This document shows, piece after piece, positions 1 through 11,182 of a stretch of DNA of 64,000 bases (position 1 is the first letter of the stretch; every line of letters starts with the position of its first letter). Both the position numbers and the translations under genes were made by a program. Source of the stretch: Delphinapterus leucas (taxonomy: Eukaryota > Chordata > Mammalia > Artiodactyla > Monodontidae); assembly GCF_002288925.2 (NCBI RefSeq), contig NW_022098031.1, forward strand, positions 12,497,047 through 12,561,046, in the 5' to 3' direction. The notes under the pieces were generated by a model that ran no database searches, had not been told where the DNA came from, and worked only from the letters and a program-made list of their open reading frames with translations.

Positions 1-1590
1 AAGAAGAAAGAAAATATATATAGCCAAGCAGCAGATATATACATATATATACTTACATGTAAATGTTAATATGTATAAATTTCCCTTACTCTCTTCTTTA
101 TAATTTTTGAACTTTTATTGAATATGAATTACAACTTATTATACTCAAAATATTATTGTAACTCATATTTCATTCTCCATGAAGTTAAACAAAAGCTCAA
201 ACATTTATTGACTATTTCTGAGTGAGACAATCTACAGTTTTCACCGTGTCCTGGAGACAACCCTAAAAAAAAGGTAGGTGTCGTTAAACTCATTTTTCAA
301 ATTAAGAGATTAAGTCTCAGAAAGTTTAAGTAACTTGGCTCTTGCCGTGTATAAGCTTTTGCTCAAATCGAGATAGAATTGTACCTGTATAGCTTTTCTT
401 ATTTTGTTTGTGATCCCGTGCAATATTCTGTTCTCTATTGTCCAAAAATAAATTCCTTTTGAAATGATTTTATTTTTCTCTTGAACCTTACCTACCTGTT
501 TAGTCACCCAATGAGAAAGCACAGAAAGAGATGCTTCTTTTGCTTCATATTTATTGTAGATAATTTAAATTTTGGACCCCTGTCAAGAACATACAGCTTG
601 CCTGATTTTAGAAGCATCTACTGAAGTACATTCTTTTCATGTACACAACTGCCTCTTGGATTGTGTAGGCAGTAATGCTATGGTTATTATTCAAATTAGA
701 AATGGCTCCATTTGCTATCTCTCCCCCTTTTTTCTAGTTTCGATTTTTAAATAATTTATACAGCCAAACAACCTGGACATAACTTTTATTTACTCACCTT
801 TTTTATCCCTTATATTTTTTCTAGAGATCGTCTTAAATTTTATTTTTTTGGATAGAGTATATAATTTGTTAATTTCCTTCTCAGTTCACTTCCTTTCACT
901 TCTACCTAAATATATTTTTTCAGTTTTTCTAATCCTAAACCCAATTTACTGTTCCATCTATCCATGCTCTCTTATTTATCATAATATATAATTTAATCTT
1001 AGCTAGTCTGCTTAGCTGTCATTACCATTGTTTCCATAACTCAGAAGAATATGGTTTAATTTATTATAACAGTATTTGACCCATAAGTGGATTCTAAAAA
1101 TTTATTGTTCTGCTAGCTGTGGTCTGGGGTAGATAGGAACAATACATACCTGAAGAATTCTCAGCTCAAAACGAACTCTTTCCCATTGATTATGAATTAG
1201 AAATCCATTTGGATTAACACGTACCCTTAAAATGTCAATGCTTGCTGAGAATGTTAATCCAATCAGCCTTTTACACCTTAGTGCATACTAAGTCTACAAG
1301 AGTGATTACCTCTGTGTGTATAATGACTTAGTATGTGTATATGTATTTAATGAGATAATCGTGTTCTTTTTCCCTTAGTACCTAATTGAGCTCAGTCGCA
1401 ATGCCGTAGACATATGGGTGATGTAGGTATTCTGAGGCTTCCAGGGAAACCTCTGATAGATCTGCAGGATTTCAATTGAGACATCAACAAGGGGGTGCTG
1501 AGGAGCAGAGGTGGAGAAGGGCGTGTCCCTATTTAGTGTCTTAGCAATAGTTTCCCTGTCCCTTTATAGCATGGCCAGTTTCCCTAGTTC
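1..1590. other. A+T-rich intergenic DNA, no gene seen
   Basis: Very A+T-rich sequence with no transposon I can name. The open frames on both strands are 60-93 codons, with no family motif and no convincing splice or start context, so I do not call a gene. The left edge has short TATA-type runs of low complexity. Confidence 0.6.
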
Positions 1591-1597
1591 TATAAAA

Positions 1598-1778
1598 CAA
1601 TTCTTCTCAAACTTCATTGTGCATGTGATTCATCTAGGGATCGTGATAACCACAGATTCTGATTCAGCAGCTCTCAGGTGCAGCCCAAGATTCTGCATTT
1701 CTAACAAGTTTTCAGGCAATGCTGCTGCTGCTGGTCTTGAGTACCACATTTTGAGTCACAAGGCTGTAAAAGGTGTGC
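1598..1778 (+). mobile_element. MER5-like hAT-Charlie DNA transposon relic
   Basis: The order of landmarks fits MER5A/B non-autonomous hAT elements: TTCTCAAACTT near the left end, then GATTCTGATTCAGCAG, TTCTGCATTTCTAACAAG, a GCTGCTGCTGCTGG stretch and ACATTTTGAGT at the right end. About 180 bp matches the usual length. It is well diverged, as expected for a family that was active before placental orders split. The 93-codon frame across it is incidental. Confidence 0.7.
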
Positions 1779-2399
1779 AAGAAAAGTTTTGAAAATAAGT
1801 GACTTTTTGGATGTTCTTTCATTTCTAAATTCTTTTTAGCTCCTCTTACAGAGATTCATTTCTCTTCTAAGTTCTCTCAGCAGCATTATTTTGTTTTTTC
1901 AAGCAACAAGATTTCTGATGTTTCCTTCCTTTTTCTCTCTCTCTTTTTTTAAAAATTCAATTGATGTGACAGCCAGCAAATCCTGCCAGTGCAGAATTTA
2001 TCTTTTCTTATGGCTAGACTGGCCCTTCATATGATGTTCATTTTGTGAACTCTTCTAAGCTCATACGTGTGAGAACTAACTTCAAGTGAATAAATTTACT
2101 CTTCTTAAATTGTAAGCTTTCCATACAACCTACAGCAGACAAAGTACCACATGCTTGGGTGTGGCTGAGTGCTGGAGGCCACCAGCACTCACCAGCTTTG
2201 CCACCTCTGACTCTGCTGCCCACACTGTGGTCACTGAACATCTGTCCTCCCCTGGCTTCTGGGGCGCCTCTGGGTCCTGCTCCTAAATGGTCCTTTTCAG
2301 GGCACTTTATTATCTTGACCTTCTTCCTTTGGTGTCTCCAACCTTTTCTTACACTTTGAAATGTCCCTGTACCTCTCTCTTTTTAAGATAGGGTTCAAA
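1779..2399. other. intergenic DNA, nothing recognised
   Basis: Mixed sequence with a G+C-richer patch near 2.15-2.29 kb. Two short opposing frames overlap there but show no domain. I see no repeat family I can support. Confidence 0.5.
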
Positions 2400-2614
2400 G
2401 GTTACTGCTACCTGTTCCATGCAGTTAATTATGTGTCTCTCTGCTCTGTAAAGGGATTTGCATAATTCTACTAGAACCCTTACCAGCTATTACAATGTTT
2501 TATTTATGTGTTTGTCTCAGCACTGGAATGTGAGGTTCTCAAGAACAAAAGCACTATCTTATTCATTTTTATTTCTGTAGGACCTACTGGGCACAGAATA
2601 AATGTTGAATGAAT
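2400..2614 (+). mobile_element. L2 LINE 3'-end fragment
   Basis: The end of this block has the L2 3' pattern: a GTGAGGTTCTCAAGAACAAA segment (consensus-like 'taagctccttgagggcag'), 'cttattcatttttatttctgtag', then GGGCACAGAATAAATGTTGAATGAATGAAT. Only the last 100 bp is clear. A later L1 insertion lands at its right edge. Confidence 0.6.
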
Positions 2615-2627
2615 GAATACATTTATT

Positions 2628-3019
2628 ACTTTTAATGTGTTGATATTTTTATTGAAGTATAGTTGATTTACAATGTTGTGTTAGTTTCAGGTGTACAGCA
2701 AAGTGATTCAGTTTTATATATATATTCTTTTCCAGATTCTTTTACGTTAGAGGTCATTACAAAATATTGAGTATAATTCCAATTAGGTCCTTATTGGTTA
2801 TCTATTTTATATATAGTAGTGTGTTTATGTTAATCCCAAACTCCTAATTTATCCCTCCCACCCCCTTTCCCCTTTGGTAACCGTAAGTTTGTTTTCTATG
2901 TCTATGGGTCTATTTCTGTTTTGTATGTAAGTTCACTTGTATCATTTTTTTTAGATTCCACATATAAGCAACATATGATGTTTGTCTTTCTCTGTATGGC
3001 TTACTTAGTATGATAAGCA
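2628..3019 (-). mobile_element. 5'-truncated L1 3' end in a 13-bp TSD
   Basis: Read on the minus strand this is an artiodactyl/cetacean-type L1 3' UTR; its terminus on the plus strand reads TTTTATTGAAGTATAGTTGA, then the 'acaatgttgtgttagtttcaggtgtacagc' box. The inward part matches the usual L1 3' UTR up to 'gtttgtctttctctgtatggcttactta'. It is flanked by a perfect direct repeat GAATACATTTATT at 2615-2627 and 3020-3032, the target-site duplication of LINE retroposition. No coding sequence remains. Confidence 0.9.
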
Positions 3020-3032
3020 GAATACATTTATT

Positions 3033-6000
3033 GATCAGCCTCTTTTTCTTATCATTTTCTCTGTCTGATTCCCCATTTATCACTTACCTCACATGACTTG
3101 CCTTTTATCAGCTTTGATTTGTCTACAAGCTTGGCCAAACCAATAATATAAATTATCTATAAGTCATTTGTTTATTTTCTGCTAGGTTTTACTGACTGTT
3201 CCTGAATACTGATTCTGTAAAACTGCAGTCCTTTTCACTGACTAGTTTATATATGTTATTGTCAGACTTCCTGTAGAGGTACCTTGTCAGCTTTGCCACC
3301 TGGGAACAATAGCAGCTTTTGATGTTACTCACCATCTACAGACCTCATGTGATGGGGCAGTGCTTTCAGTTATAGTTGTCAGGTGCTGCATGAAATGCTT
3401 TGTCCCTGACATTCAGGAGGCCCCTGCAATGCAATGCCTCCTACTTTTGCCTTTTATGGGACCAAAGTGACTTTGTTAGAACTGGGAGTCCAATTCATTA
3501 ATTTCCTGCTGATAATAGATAACATAACCATACAGTACTATGAATTTAGTCATTGTTAACAGTGCTAATAGAACTGTTTGCAACATAATTGGATAGGATT
3601 TCCGTGTATGGAACTAAGTTATGATGAATGAGTTACTCAAAGGATGAGGAAAAATCACCTTTAGGTTGTATCAGAGCCTGGGTGCTACAGGGTTGTCTAT
3701 GCAGAATGTCTCAGACTGAGACACCAGGGGCTGGGCTGCAGTGCAGACAGGAGATGAAGAGGGTGGGGAGCCAGGCCTCAGGAGGGTCTCAGGACACAGG
3801 GTCAGTATCGAGGTCTGCCGTGGGTTTAACAGTCCAGAGCAGATTGCTTCACAGTCAGGGATGCTTGTTCAGACAGGTCTTGGCGGTCACAGTGCACAGT
3901 AGGATCCAAGCCCAGGAAGACAAACGAGGCATCTTCCTGAGGATCCTGCAGGGATCCTCCTGAGCAGTTTAGGAGCAAGGGGAATCAGAAGCTCAGCAAA
4001 AACTCTCTATAGGAGCGGTGGACACCATGCTTTATGACCTCCCAGGCACCAGTCCCCGAAGAATAGAGTGACTAGGGAAGGAGGGAAGGGGAAGGCTATT
4101 CTTATAGAAATGGACCATTTTTTTCAGGAATACAGGACCATCCTGGTAAATGCATTGGTGTGAAGAATGAAGGGGGAAGAGGGACATGAAGTAAGATTAG
4201 AGTTAAACAATGTTTAATTTCTCTCATTTTTAATGTTTTTATGTATTTGTGTATTAGTTGACTACACTGCTTACTTCAGTAACTTTTCACTGCCACCATC
4301 TGGAAAAATAAAAGCTAGGTGGATCTCTAGGGAACATGCTTATGGAATGAAGATAAATATTTTAATTATTACATAGGAAGCAGTGGAAAAACACTGAAGG
4401 CACCTTGTGAGAAAGAGATAACTATTGCCATAAGTAACAGCAAGGAAGTCCGCACAGCTAGAGTGTCTGTATTGGTGACTGGAAGGTGAGGACGCTACTG
4501 GTAATGAGAATTTGCCTCCTTACACAGAAACATACAAATGAAGAAAAGGTCCTCCAGAGATTGCAGCCTTTGCATACTTGTGGCCCTTGTGGTAATCCAT
4601 GGGGAACTGATGGTTTTGAATAGAAGGTAGGTTAATTTGTTGGCACACTAACCTTACTACCATTAACTTTGTCTGGTTTTATAGAATGTTAACTTTCCTT
4701 CTCCTCTTTGTTATCCCATACTTTGGTGGGCTTGTACAACATCCTGGACACTCCAGGACAGACTCCTTTTATGTCCTGGTAAAGGTCAAGTGCCTGGTTA
4801 CAAAAAAAGTCTACATACTTTATGTATATCATGTACTCAACTTGCTCCATGGAGAGCTTGGCCACCGTTCTGTACTAGCTGATGTATTTATTCACTTCTC
4901 CCAGGTCCTTGGGTCCTGATCCATGGGGCCTAGTTTAATCAGTCAGACCTTGGCTTCCCATAGGGCTCTTCCTCATGACCCGTATTCTGTTTGGGATTCA
5001 TAATAAAGTTCCTTTTGATCTCTGCACCACCTCAGATAATAGCAGGACCCCTGTTGCCACTCAGTCTTAACCCTTCCACTTTGGGAGAGGTTTCCCCAAA
5101 CCCAGTAGTTTTCAACACTTTGTCTACCCCAACATATTTGGGGGTAGAAATATACCTACCAGCAACCCACAGCTATAGCCATTGCCCGAAAATACTTTCA
5201 ACAAATATCTAATGAGTACTTGCTTTGTGCCAGGCGTTACACTAAGCTCTGGGGTGAATATCCGGGGAATAAAATGCAGTCTCTGCGTTCTAGCTTCAGA
5301 CCCGTTCTCTTTTTCATGTCTACTCTCAGTGGGTTTTCAGGGGCTGTTTGTTTGCCTTGAGAAATAAACATCTCTTATTGGCCTGTTTATTTGCACACTC
5401 TGATCGGGAAAGGCTGCTGGCACTGTGGTATGTTGAAAAGGTTCTTCACAGCTAGACATTAACTGTTCTGTTCACAGAGAGGTATATCCTGCTCTTTTTT
5501 TCAATATGAATTTAATTCTTAAGTTGATTATTTTACCTCCTAATTTTGCTAGTCATTAACCACCTTGAATTAACTCTTATTTTTAATTATCAAAATACAG
5601 GTAATAAATCGGACTGACATTCTCTCTTTACCTTTTATTGCCTCATCACGTTTCATTTGCCCTTTTCTTCTCTCAGCTTGCCGTCTTATGTTATCATCTG
5701 GGGAAACTGCAGCCATTTCCTCAAATGTTATTATTTGTCTTTCCGTTCCGTCTCTCACTTGAAACAACTTTACAGTGCTATGCTTTTGTATTTTTCTGGG
5801 TAAAAAGTGTATGGCGTGATACGCCAGACATGGCCACAGATCCATTTATCTAATTGGTGTTAATCTGTTTATCACCTCATTTCCAATTCATCTTTCTTCA
5901 GGATGATCTTTGAGGTGCTATGGTTGTTTTTTTCTTGACTTTCTAACTATCTTCCTGTAATAATATATTCTACTTCCGAAGGGTTTGGTGGTTTTTTCAG

Positions 6001-6640
6001 GAGACCCTTCTGGGCAGCATATCCACTTTAGGCAACTTCATACCAGTTCCTTGATGATTTCAAGCAAACATTTCCATCTGGTATTAGTTTTTTACTTGGA
6101 TTCTGTTCTCTGTCTCTCTCTTCTCCCCCTTCTCAGTTTTTCCTAAGGAAACCATTTTATTAGCATTTCACTTGTAACAAATATCCCAACTTTTTGGGGG
6201 GAAAACAATGAGTAGAGGAGGCTTCCCGTAAAAATGCAAATGGAACAGGATAGTTACCATCAGAAAGTAAGGCCAGCCCTCTCAGAGGAAACGCTTTATG
6301 GAGTTTTTACAGTAAACCTCGGAAAAGCTGGCAGCCCTTACACACCAGAGGGAAGATATATGAAAGTAAAATAATACAAGAGTAGGGAAATAACCTAGGT
6401 ACTGTGTAAAACAGAGGGAAGGAAAGGTACAATGGCGTGTAATTTTACACTTTTGTATTGTGATCTGTTGACAGAAAATTGTTTAGTATGAGTCGAGTAA
6501 AGAATTGGTAGAGGTGATGGGGAACAATGAAAGCGAAAAGTTCCAGGAAAGAAATGGGTGAGGAGGGAACTAGCTATTTTCTGAAGGTGGGAAGCTATGA
6601 TGCTCTGAAACTCAAAAGAATATTCAGATTTGTCGCAGCT
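3033..6640. other. intergenic DNA, mostly unassigned
   Basis: About 3.6 kb with no element I can name with confidence. A G+C-richer patch lies at 3.66-3.96 kb and includes a near-palindrome of BamHI-like half sites at 3939-3959. A decayed repeat resembling the 'atttattgagcacttactatgtgccaggc' class lies near 5190-5290. Open frames of up to 111 codons show no domain or compositional sign of coding. Confidence 0.5.
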
Positions 6641-6644
6641 CAAC

Positions 6645-6975
6645 TCTGTGCCGTCTAATACCGTAGCTACTCACCGCTTGTGACTACGGCATACTTGAAA
6701 TGTGGTTAGTCCAAATGGAGATGTGCTGTAAGTGAAAAATACATACCAGATTCCAATTCTTAGCATCAAATGTATATATATATTTTAATAATCTTTAATA
6801 AGATGTGAGCTATCTTCTTAAGTTTTAGATTGATTACATGTTTAAGTGATAACTTTTGATATATTGGGTTAAGTAAAACGTTATTAAAATTAGCTTCACT
6901 AGTTTTTTTACTTTTAAATATGACTACAGAAAATTTACATATGTGGCTCATATCATGTCTCTATTGGACAGGTCT
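6645..6975. mobile_element. MER-type DNA transposon relic, copy 1
   Basis: The ends form a decayed inverted pair: 'ctgtgccgtctaatacc' on the left and the complement of 'ctattggacaggtct' on the right. The middle is very A+T-rich with 'gatatattgggttaagtaaaa'. A second copy with the same order of landmarks lies at about 60.53-60.89 kb. The structure and roughly 330-bp size suggest a non-autonomous hAT-like MER element; I cannot assign the subfamily. Confidence 0.55.
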
Positions 6976-7318
6976 GGCCCGGCCCTATACCACGTTAGTA
7001 GGACTGTTGTATCTCTGGTATTTTAACCACAGTTTCACTTTCTTATGTGATGAATTTTGCTGCCTCCTCACATTTTCCCAGGGAATGTGTTCATTTTTTT
7101 TAAAGTAGTTGTTTTATTTGGTTTAGAAATTTTAGTTTTCAAATAGGTAGATATGAGTAAAGAGAATGAACAGCATAATTGGAGAATTATTTTTATGGGC
7201 AGGCCCTGGAGACAGTTCTCTAAAATAAAGGACATTTAAGTTCTTCTTAAGTAAAAAATCCTGTCAGATTTTCATTATTGATAGATACACCACACAGAAG
7301 CACCTAGGAGAATACATT

Positions 7319-7758
7319 TTTTAAAATTTTATTTTATTTATTTATTTTTATACAGCAGGTTCTTTTTTTATAGATTTATTTATTTATTTTTGGCTGCGTT
7401 GGGTCTTCATTGCTGCACGCGGGCTTTCTCTAGTTGCGGCGAACGAGCGAACGAGGGCTACTCTTCGTTGTGGTGCGCAGGCTTCTCATGAGCACGGGCT
7501 CTAGGCACGCAGGCTTCAGTAGTTGTGGCACGTGGGCTTCAGTAGTTGTGACTTGCAGTCTCTAGAGCGCAGGGTCAGTAGTTGTGGCGCATGGGCTTAG
7601 TTGCTTCGCAGCATGTTGAATCTTCCCAGACCAGGGATCGAACCCACGTCCTCTGCATTGGCAGGCGGATTCTTAACCACTGCACCACCATGGAAGCCCC
7701 AGCAGGTTCTTATTAGTTATCAATTTTATACATATTAGTGTATATATGTCAGTCCCAA
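7319..7758 (-). mobile_element. short L1 3'-UTR retrocopy, split by a SINE
   Basis: On the minus strand the element reads 'gactgacatatatacactaatatgtataaaat...aataagaacctgctgtataaa', followed by an A-rich tail (on the plus strand 7319-7352). The usual L1 3' end continues well past this point, so this copy ends early. It is flanked by AGAATACATT (7309-7318) and AGAATAGATT (7759-7768), one mismatch, a likely target-site duplication. The CHR SINE at 7365-7699 inserted into it later. Confidence 0.7.
7365..7699 (-). mobile_element. CHR SINE, long subtype, with 12-bp TSD
   Basis: The minus-strand head is the tRNA-derived part (GGGGCTTCCATGGTGGTGCA, then a B-box-like GGTTCGATCCC). The body has the 'cacaactactgaagcc' modules of the long CHR type and the tail is (AAATA)n-like. 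The exact direct repeat CAGCAGGTTCTT at 7353-7364 and 7700-7711 proves insertion into the older short L1. It carries one copy of the internal 58-bp module plus a partial one. SINE transcripts are made by RNA polymerase III and mobilised by L1 proteins. Confidence 0.92.
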
Positions 7759-7768
7759 AGAATAGATT

Positions 7769-8050
7769 GATTTAGAATACTTCTGTCTTATTCCTACTAG
7801 TAGGAGGAGATGTTGCATCTTTCTTGAAAAAGAGAGCTGTGAATGGTTTGTTAAAGAGTGGGGAGCTGTTTTTCTGAGCATCATTCTTCACCACCATGCC
7901 CCTTTCTCAAAGATTCGAGAAGCCTTGGTCAAATTGGATGTTTTTTCTTTAATTACATTTCTAACTTTGAAATTTAAATTTGCATACATTTAAAAACATA
8001 TGTGTCCATATGCATGTCTTCAGTACATGGGGCTATGCTGAAAGTATGAC
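7769..8050. other. intergenic DNA, nothing recognised
   Basis: A short stretch of unique-looking sequence. I see no repeat or coding feature. Confidence 0.5.
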
Positions 8051-8055
8051 CTTTC

Positions 8056-8275
8056 CATCCAGGGTTGAGAATGAGGGCTTTGGCTGGCTTATAACTCAGG
8101 TCCTGGCTCTGTGATCTTAGACAAGTTCCCTCTCCAACCTAATTTTTCTCAAATGTAATGTCGAGATAATTATAATAACTACTCATTGGGTTGTTGTGAG
8201 AGTTAAATGAGGTAACTGTTCAAAGTATTTAGTTACAGTGTCTGGCACATGAGTACCCAATAAATATTAACTGGT
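8056..8275 (+). mobile_element. MIR SINE
   Basis: The MIR order is clear: 'tcctggctctgtgatcttagacaagtt', 'cctaatttttctcaaatgtaa', 'ggttgttgtgagagttaaatgag', then TGTCTGGCACATGAGTACCC and 'aataaatattaac'. This is the ancient tRNA-derived mammalian-wide SINE, here nearly full length but diverged. Confidence 0.85.
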
Positions 8276-8284
8276 CTTATAACT

Positions 8285-9430
8285 TTGTGGAAACACCATC
8301 TTCATTTACCTCCCCATATTTTGGCCCTGTATTCTTCTAATGGGGTGAATCAACAGAAGGCTAAGTGATTTTTTCCACCAACCTTAATGAGTTAAAAGCA
8401 CTCCTGGCATTATAACTCAAATTAAAGCTCTTCTATGCCTTGGGCCAGCAGCCAGAAATTATTGCTGGCCACAGTTCAGATTCTAGGAGAGAAGCTGGCA
8501 TGACTACAGTCCTAACATCCCTGTGTTGAAGTCAGGACCTTACATGGATACTGACCTTACTGTCATTTGTATCACTTACGCCTCATAGGCACTGACAGGG
8601 CTGGGGATGACCCAGTTAAACTTAGAAGGCTAGAGAGAACTGAGAAGAACATGACCTGGGATAAGATATTTCCCACGGTAGGGTGGAGGTGGGGATAGGA
8701 AAGGCAGGCAAAACACACATCAGAGGGTATGGCAACAAATAGACTTATATTCATCGTTCGAGGTCCAACATACATGGCATTATAACAAGGACCTCTCTCC
8801 ACCAAACCACGCCCAATCACCAGGCTTCTGGACACTGGCAGAATTTGAAGATCTTTTCATTCACATCAGGGTCATGTATTAGAAGAGCCTAGATAAAATG
8901 CCAGGACTCAGTACTGCAGAGGAGAGCTGGAAGAGACAGGAGCACCGTCCTAGGGATACTGGGCTTGCTGCTGGGGAAGAGGCTCAGGAAGGAATCCGTT
9001 TATTCACACTCATGTATGAAGAAGATGGCTACCCCAATAACAGAAGCTAGTTCAGAGGACTGAGCCTCAACGAACTTGTAGCAAGATTAGCTTGATGTTG
9101 ATTTTTTTTCCCTTAAAGAGCAAAATTGATCCAATGTTGTCCCTTAAATCTTTCTTGCCTGAGTCGCAGAACTGGACGTGAGGCTGAGTTTACAAACTAG
9201 AAAGCAGTGGGAGGGGGGGGATTGGATAGGGGACTATTAAATGACTCCCTCCCCAGGAAGAGAATACAGAGAAGTAATCAAGTTATGATAATCCCAATAG
9301 TCAAGTTTGACAAATATGGGTATCCCCAAGACTGTGGAAAATCCCAGTAATACCTTTAACTGGTCTACAGGACTTGGAGCCAAAGATTCCTTTAGAAGAG
9401 AAAACCTCTTGTGAGATGTGTAGTACTTTA
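8285..9430. other. intergenic DNA, nothing recognised
   Basis: About 1.1 kb of unique-looking sequence. An 87-codon minus-strand frame at 8572-8835 has no recognisable domain and no splice context I trust. Confidence 0.5.
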
Positions 9431-9437
9431 GCAGATA

Positions 9438-9655
9438 GATAAGGTAGTTGCAGAGTCAGACTGATGGCTCCACCATTCACTCTGTGTGCCTTTGTGCAAA
9501 TTATTTTACCTTTCTAAGCCTCAGTCTATTCATCTGTAAAATGGAGGTAAATTACAGGACCCACTTTATAGGAGTTCTGTGAGGTTTAAATTAGGCAATC
9601 AACCTAGAATACCTGGCATATTGGTAAGTACTCAGTAGATGTTAATAACAATTAT
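9438..9655 (+). mobile_element. MIR SINE
   Basis: MIR core and tail are recognisable: 'agtcagactgatggctccaccattcact', 'ctaagcctcagtctattcatctgtaaaatgg', 'ggagttctgtgaggtttaaatt', then ATACCTGGCATATTGGTAAG and 'cagtagatgttaataac'. Diverged, as usual for this family. Confidence 0.88.
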
Positions 9656-10059
9656 TATTATCTACTTTCTAATCTTAGTTTTCCTGTTGGCAGGTATTAC
9701 AGTAGACAGTGTACTTCTTTGATGACTTCAATATCATGATCCCTTTAGCCCGGAGCTTTATCGTGACCCAAGCAAAGTGTAGACCCAGTGTTTGCAGTCA
9801 CTGGAAAATACACTGACTTACTACTCATGCCAATCTGTGAACAAATATCTAAGGCTCTCCTGGTCAAGGATTAAACGCTTGAGGAACTTCTGAGCAAAAG
9901 AAAAGACAGAAGAACACTGAATATGTAAAGGAGGAATCAGGCAGGATGGCTTTCTAGCAGGAGTGAGAGGCAACGTGGGAAGGTAAACTCCCATACAGAC
10001 AAGAATTTAACACCTTCACGTTATTGCAATAGGGGAAACATCAAGGGCATTTATTAGTT

Positions 10060-10820
10060 GCCTGTATTCTCCGTAATTCAGATTTTTTACTCCCACCCAT
10101 TTCCGTTCATTCTCACTGCTGGCAGCATCGTCTCTTCCCTGGAGTGCCTTGGTGGCCTCCTAGCTCGCTTAGTCTCTTTGTGTCCCCTTTTGCTTCGCCT
10201 GATCCATGTTCTCCATGTCACAAGAACGCTGTCTCTCAAAACATGCAATGGACCGTGCCTCTTCTTCCTGCTTAAAATCCTCCAATGGCTTCACATTGCT
10301 CTTGGGATAAAGCATGTCAAATCTTTAACTTACAAGGCTCTCGTGCTCCATCCCCTGCCTGCCTCACCAGCTCTTCTTCTGCTCTGCTCCCTCTCCTCCA
10401 GTCCATCTCTGCATTTCTTTCCAGTCTTCAAACATCTGTGCTTCTCGCTGCCTTGAGACCCACCAGCCAAGGGGTCCTGGGCACCAGAAGTGGATTCCCC
10501 TCACCTATCCCTTCCCTTCTCCTGTCCTTCTTCCCAAGTGAAACGTTCCTTGATTTCTTTGAGCTGGTTGTTAGCTGCTCTCTTTGCACTCGGCCCGTCT
10601 TCTTTGCAGTAAATCATCACAAATGTCTCAAATAATCACGTTTGGTGTCTGCCTTCTCGACTGGAATTTCAAATTAAATTTTTAAAATTAGAATTTAAAA
10701 TCTAAAATTTAGATTTTATGAGGACATACAGTTGGTCTGCCTTGTTCCCTGTGGCATCCAGAACGCCTAACATGGCACCTGGCACAGGGTGCGCGATGAT
10801 TAAATATTTATTAAAGGAGG
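10060..10820 (+). mobile_element. L2 LINE 3' region
   Basis: Recognised from the L2 3' order: AATCCTCCAATGGCTTCACA, a weak 'tacaaggctctcgtgctccatcccctgcctgcctcacc' match, C+T-rich sequence and finally 'ggcacctggcacagggtgcgcgatgattaaatatttatt'. The 132- and 116-codon open frames over this stretch follow the pyrimidine-rich L2 sequence and are not a cellular gene. A perfect 10-bp-arm palindrome around AAAATCTAAAATTTAGATTT lies at about 10697-10717. Confidence 0.75.
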
Positions 10821-10903
10821 GACAAAAGAGTAAAAAAATAGGTCCAAGACAGAGCAAAGAGATGTGGCAATATTGTTTGCTTTTAAAAATAATCTCAAAG
10901 GGA

Positions 10904-11166
10904 GAGTCATGGACATATACACACTAACAAACGTAGTAAGGTAGATAGCTAGGGGGAAGCAGCCGCAAGGCACAGGGATATTAGCTCGGTGCTTTGTGAC
11001 AGCCTGGAGGGGTGGGATAGGGAGAGTGGGAGGGAGGGAGACGCAAGAGGGAAGACATATGGGAACATATGTATATGTATAACTGATTCACTTTGTTATA
11101 AAGCAGAAACTAACACACAATTGTAAAGCAATTATACCCCAATAAAGATGTTTAAAAAAAAAAAAT
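10904..11166 (+). mobile_element. young 5'-truncated L1 3' end, 16-bp TSD
   Basis: Only the last 260 bp of L1 is present: 'ggtagatagctagggggaagcagcc', 'gctcggtgctttgtgac', 'gataggga', 'tataactgattcactttgttataaagcagaaactaac', CCAATAAAGATG and an A tail. An exact 16-bp direct repeat (AATAATCTCAAAGGGA) flanks it at 10888-10903 and 11167-11182, and the upstream TTTTAAAA fits L1 endonuclease preference. The perfect duplication and low divergence indicate a fairly recent insertion. Confidence 0.95.
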
Positions 11167-11182
11167 AATAATCTCAAAGGGA

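Noticed and set aside
3939..3959. Near-palindrome of two BamHI-like half sites
   Set aside because: A 21-bp chance palindrome with no repeat or operator context.
3628..3963. 111-codon frame in G+C-richer DNA
   Set aside because: No family motif, no splice-site or promoter context I could support; composition alone is not enough.
10058..10635. Frames of 132 and 116 codons
   Set aside because: They follow the pyrimidine-rich L2 3' region, overlap in different frames and show no domain.
10697..10717. Perfect A+T palindrome
   Set aside because: Low-complexity A+T sequence at the end of an L2; likely chance.
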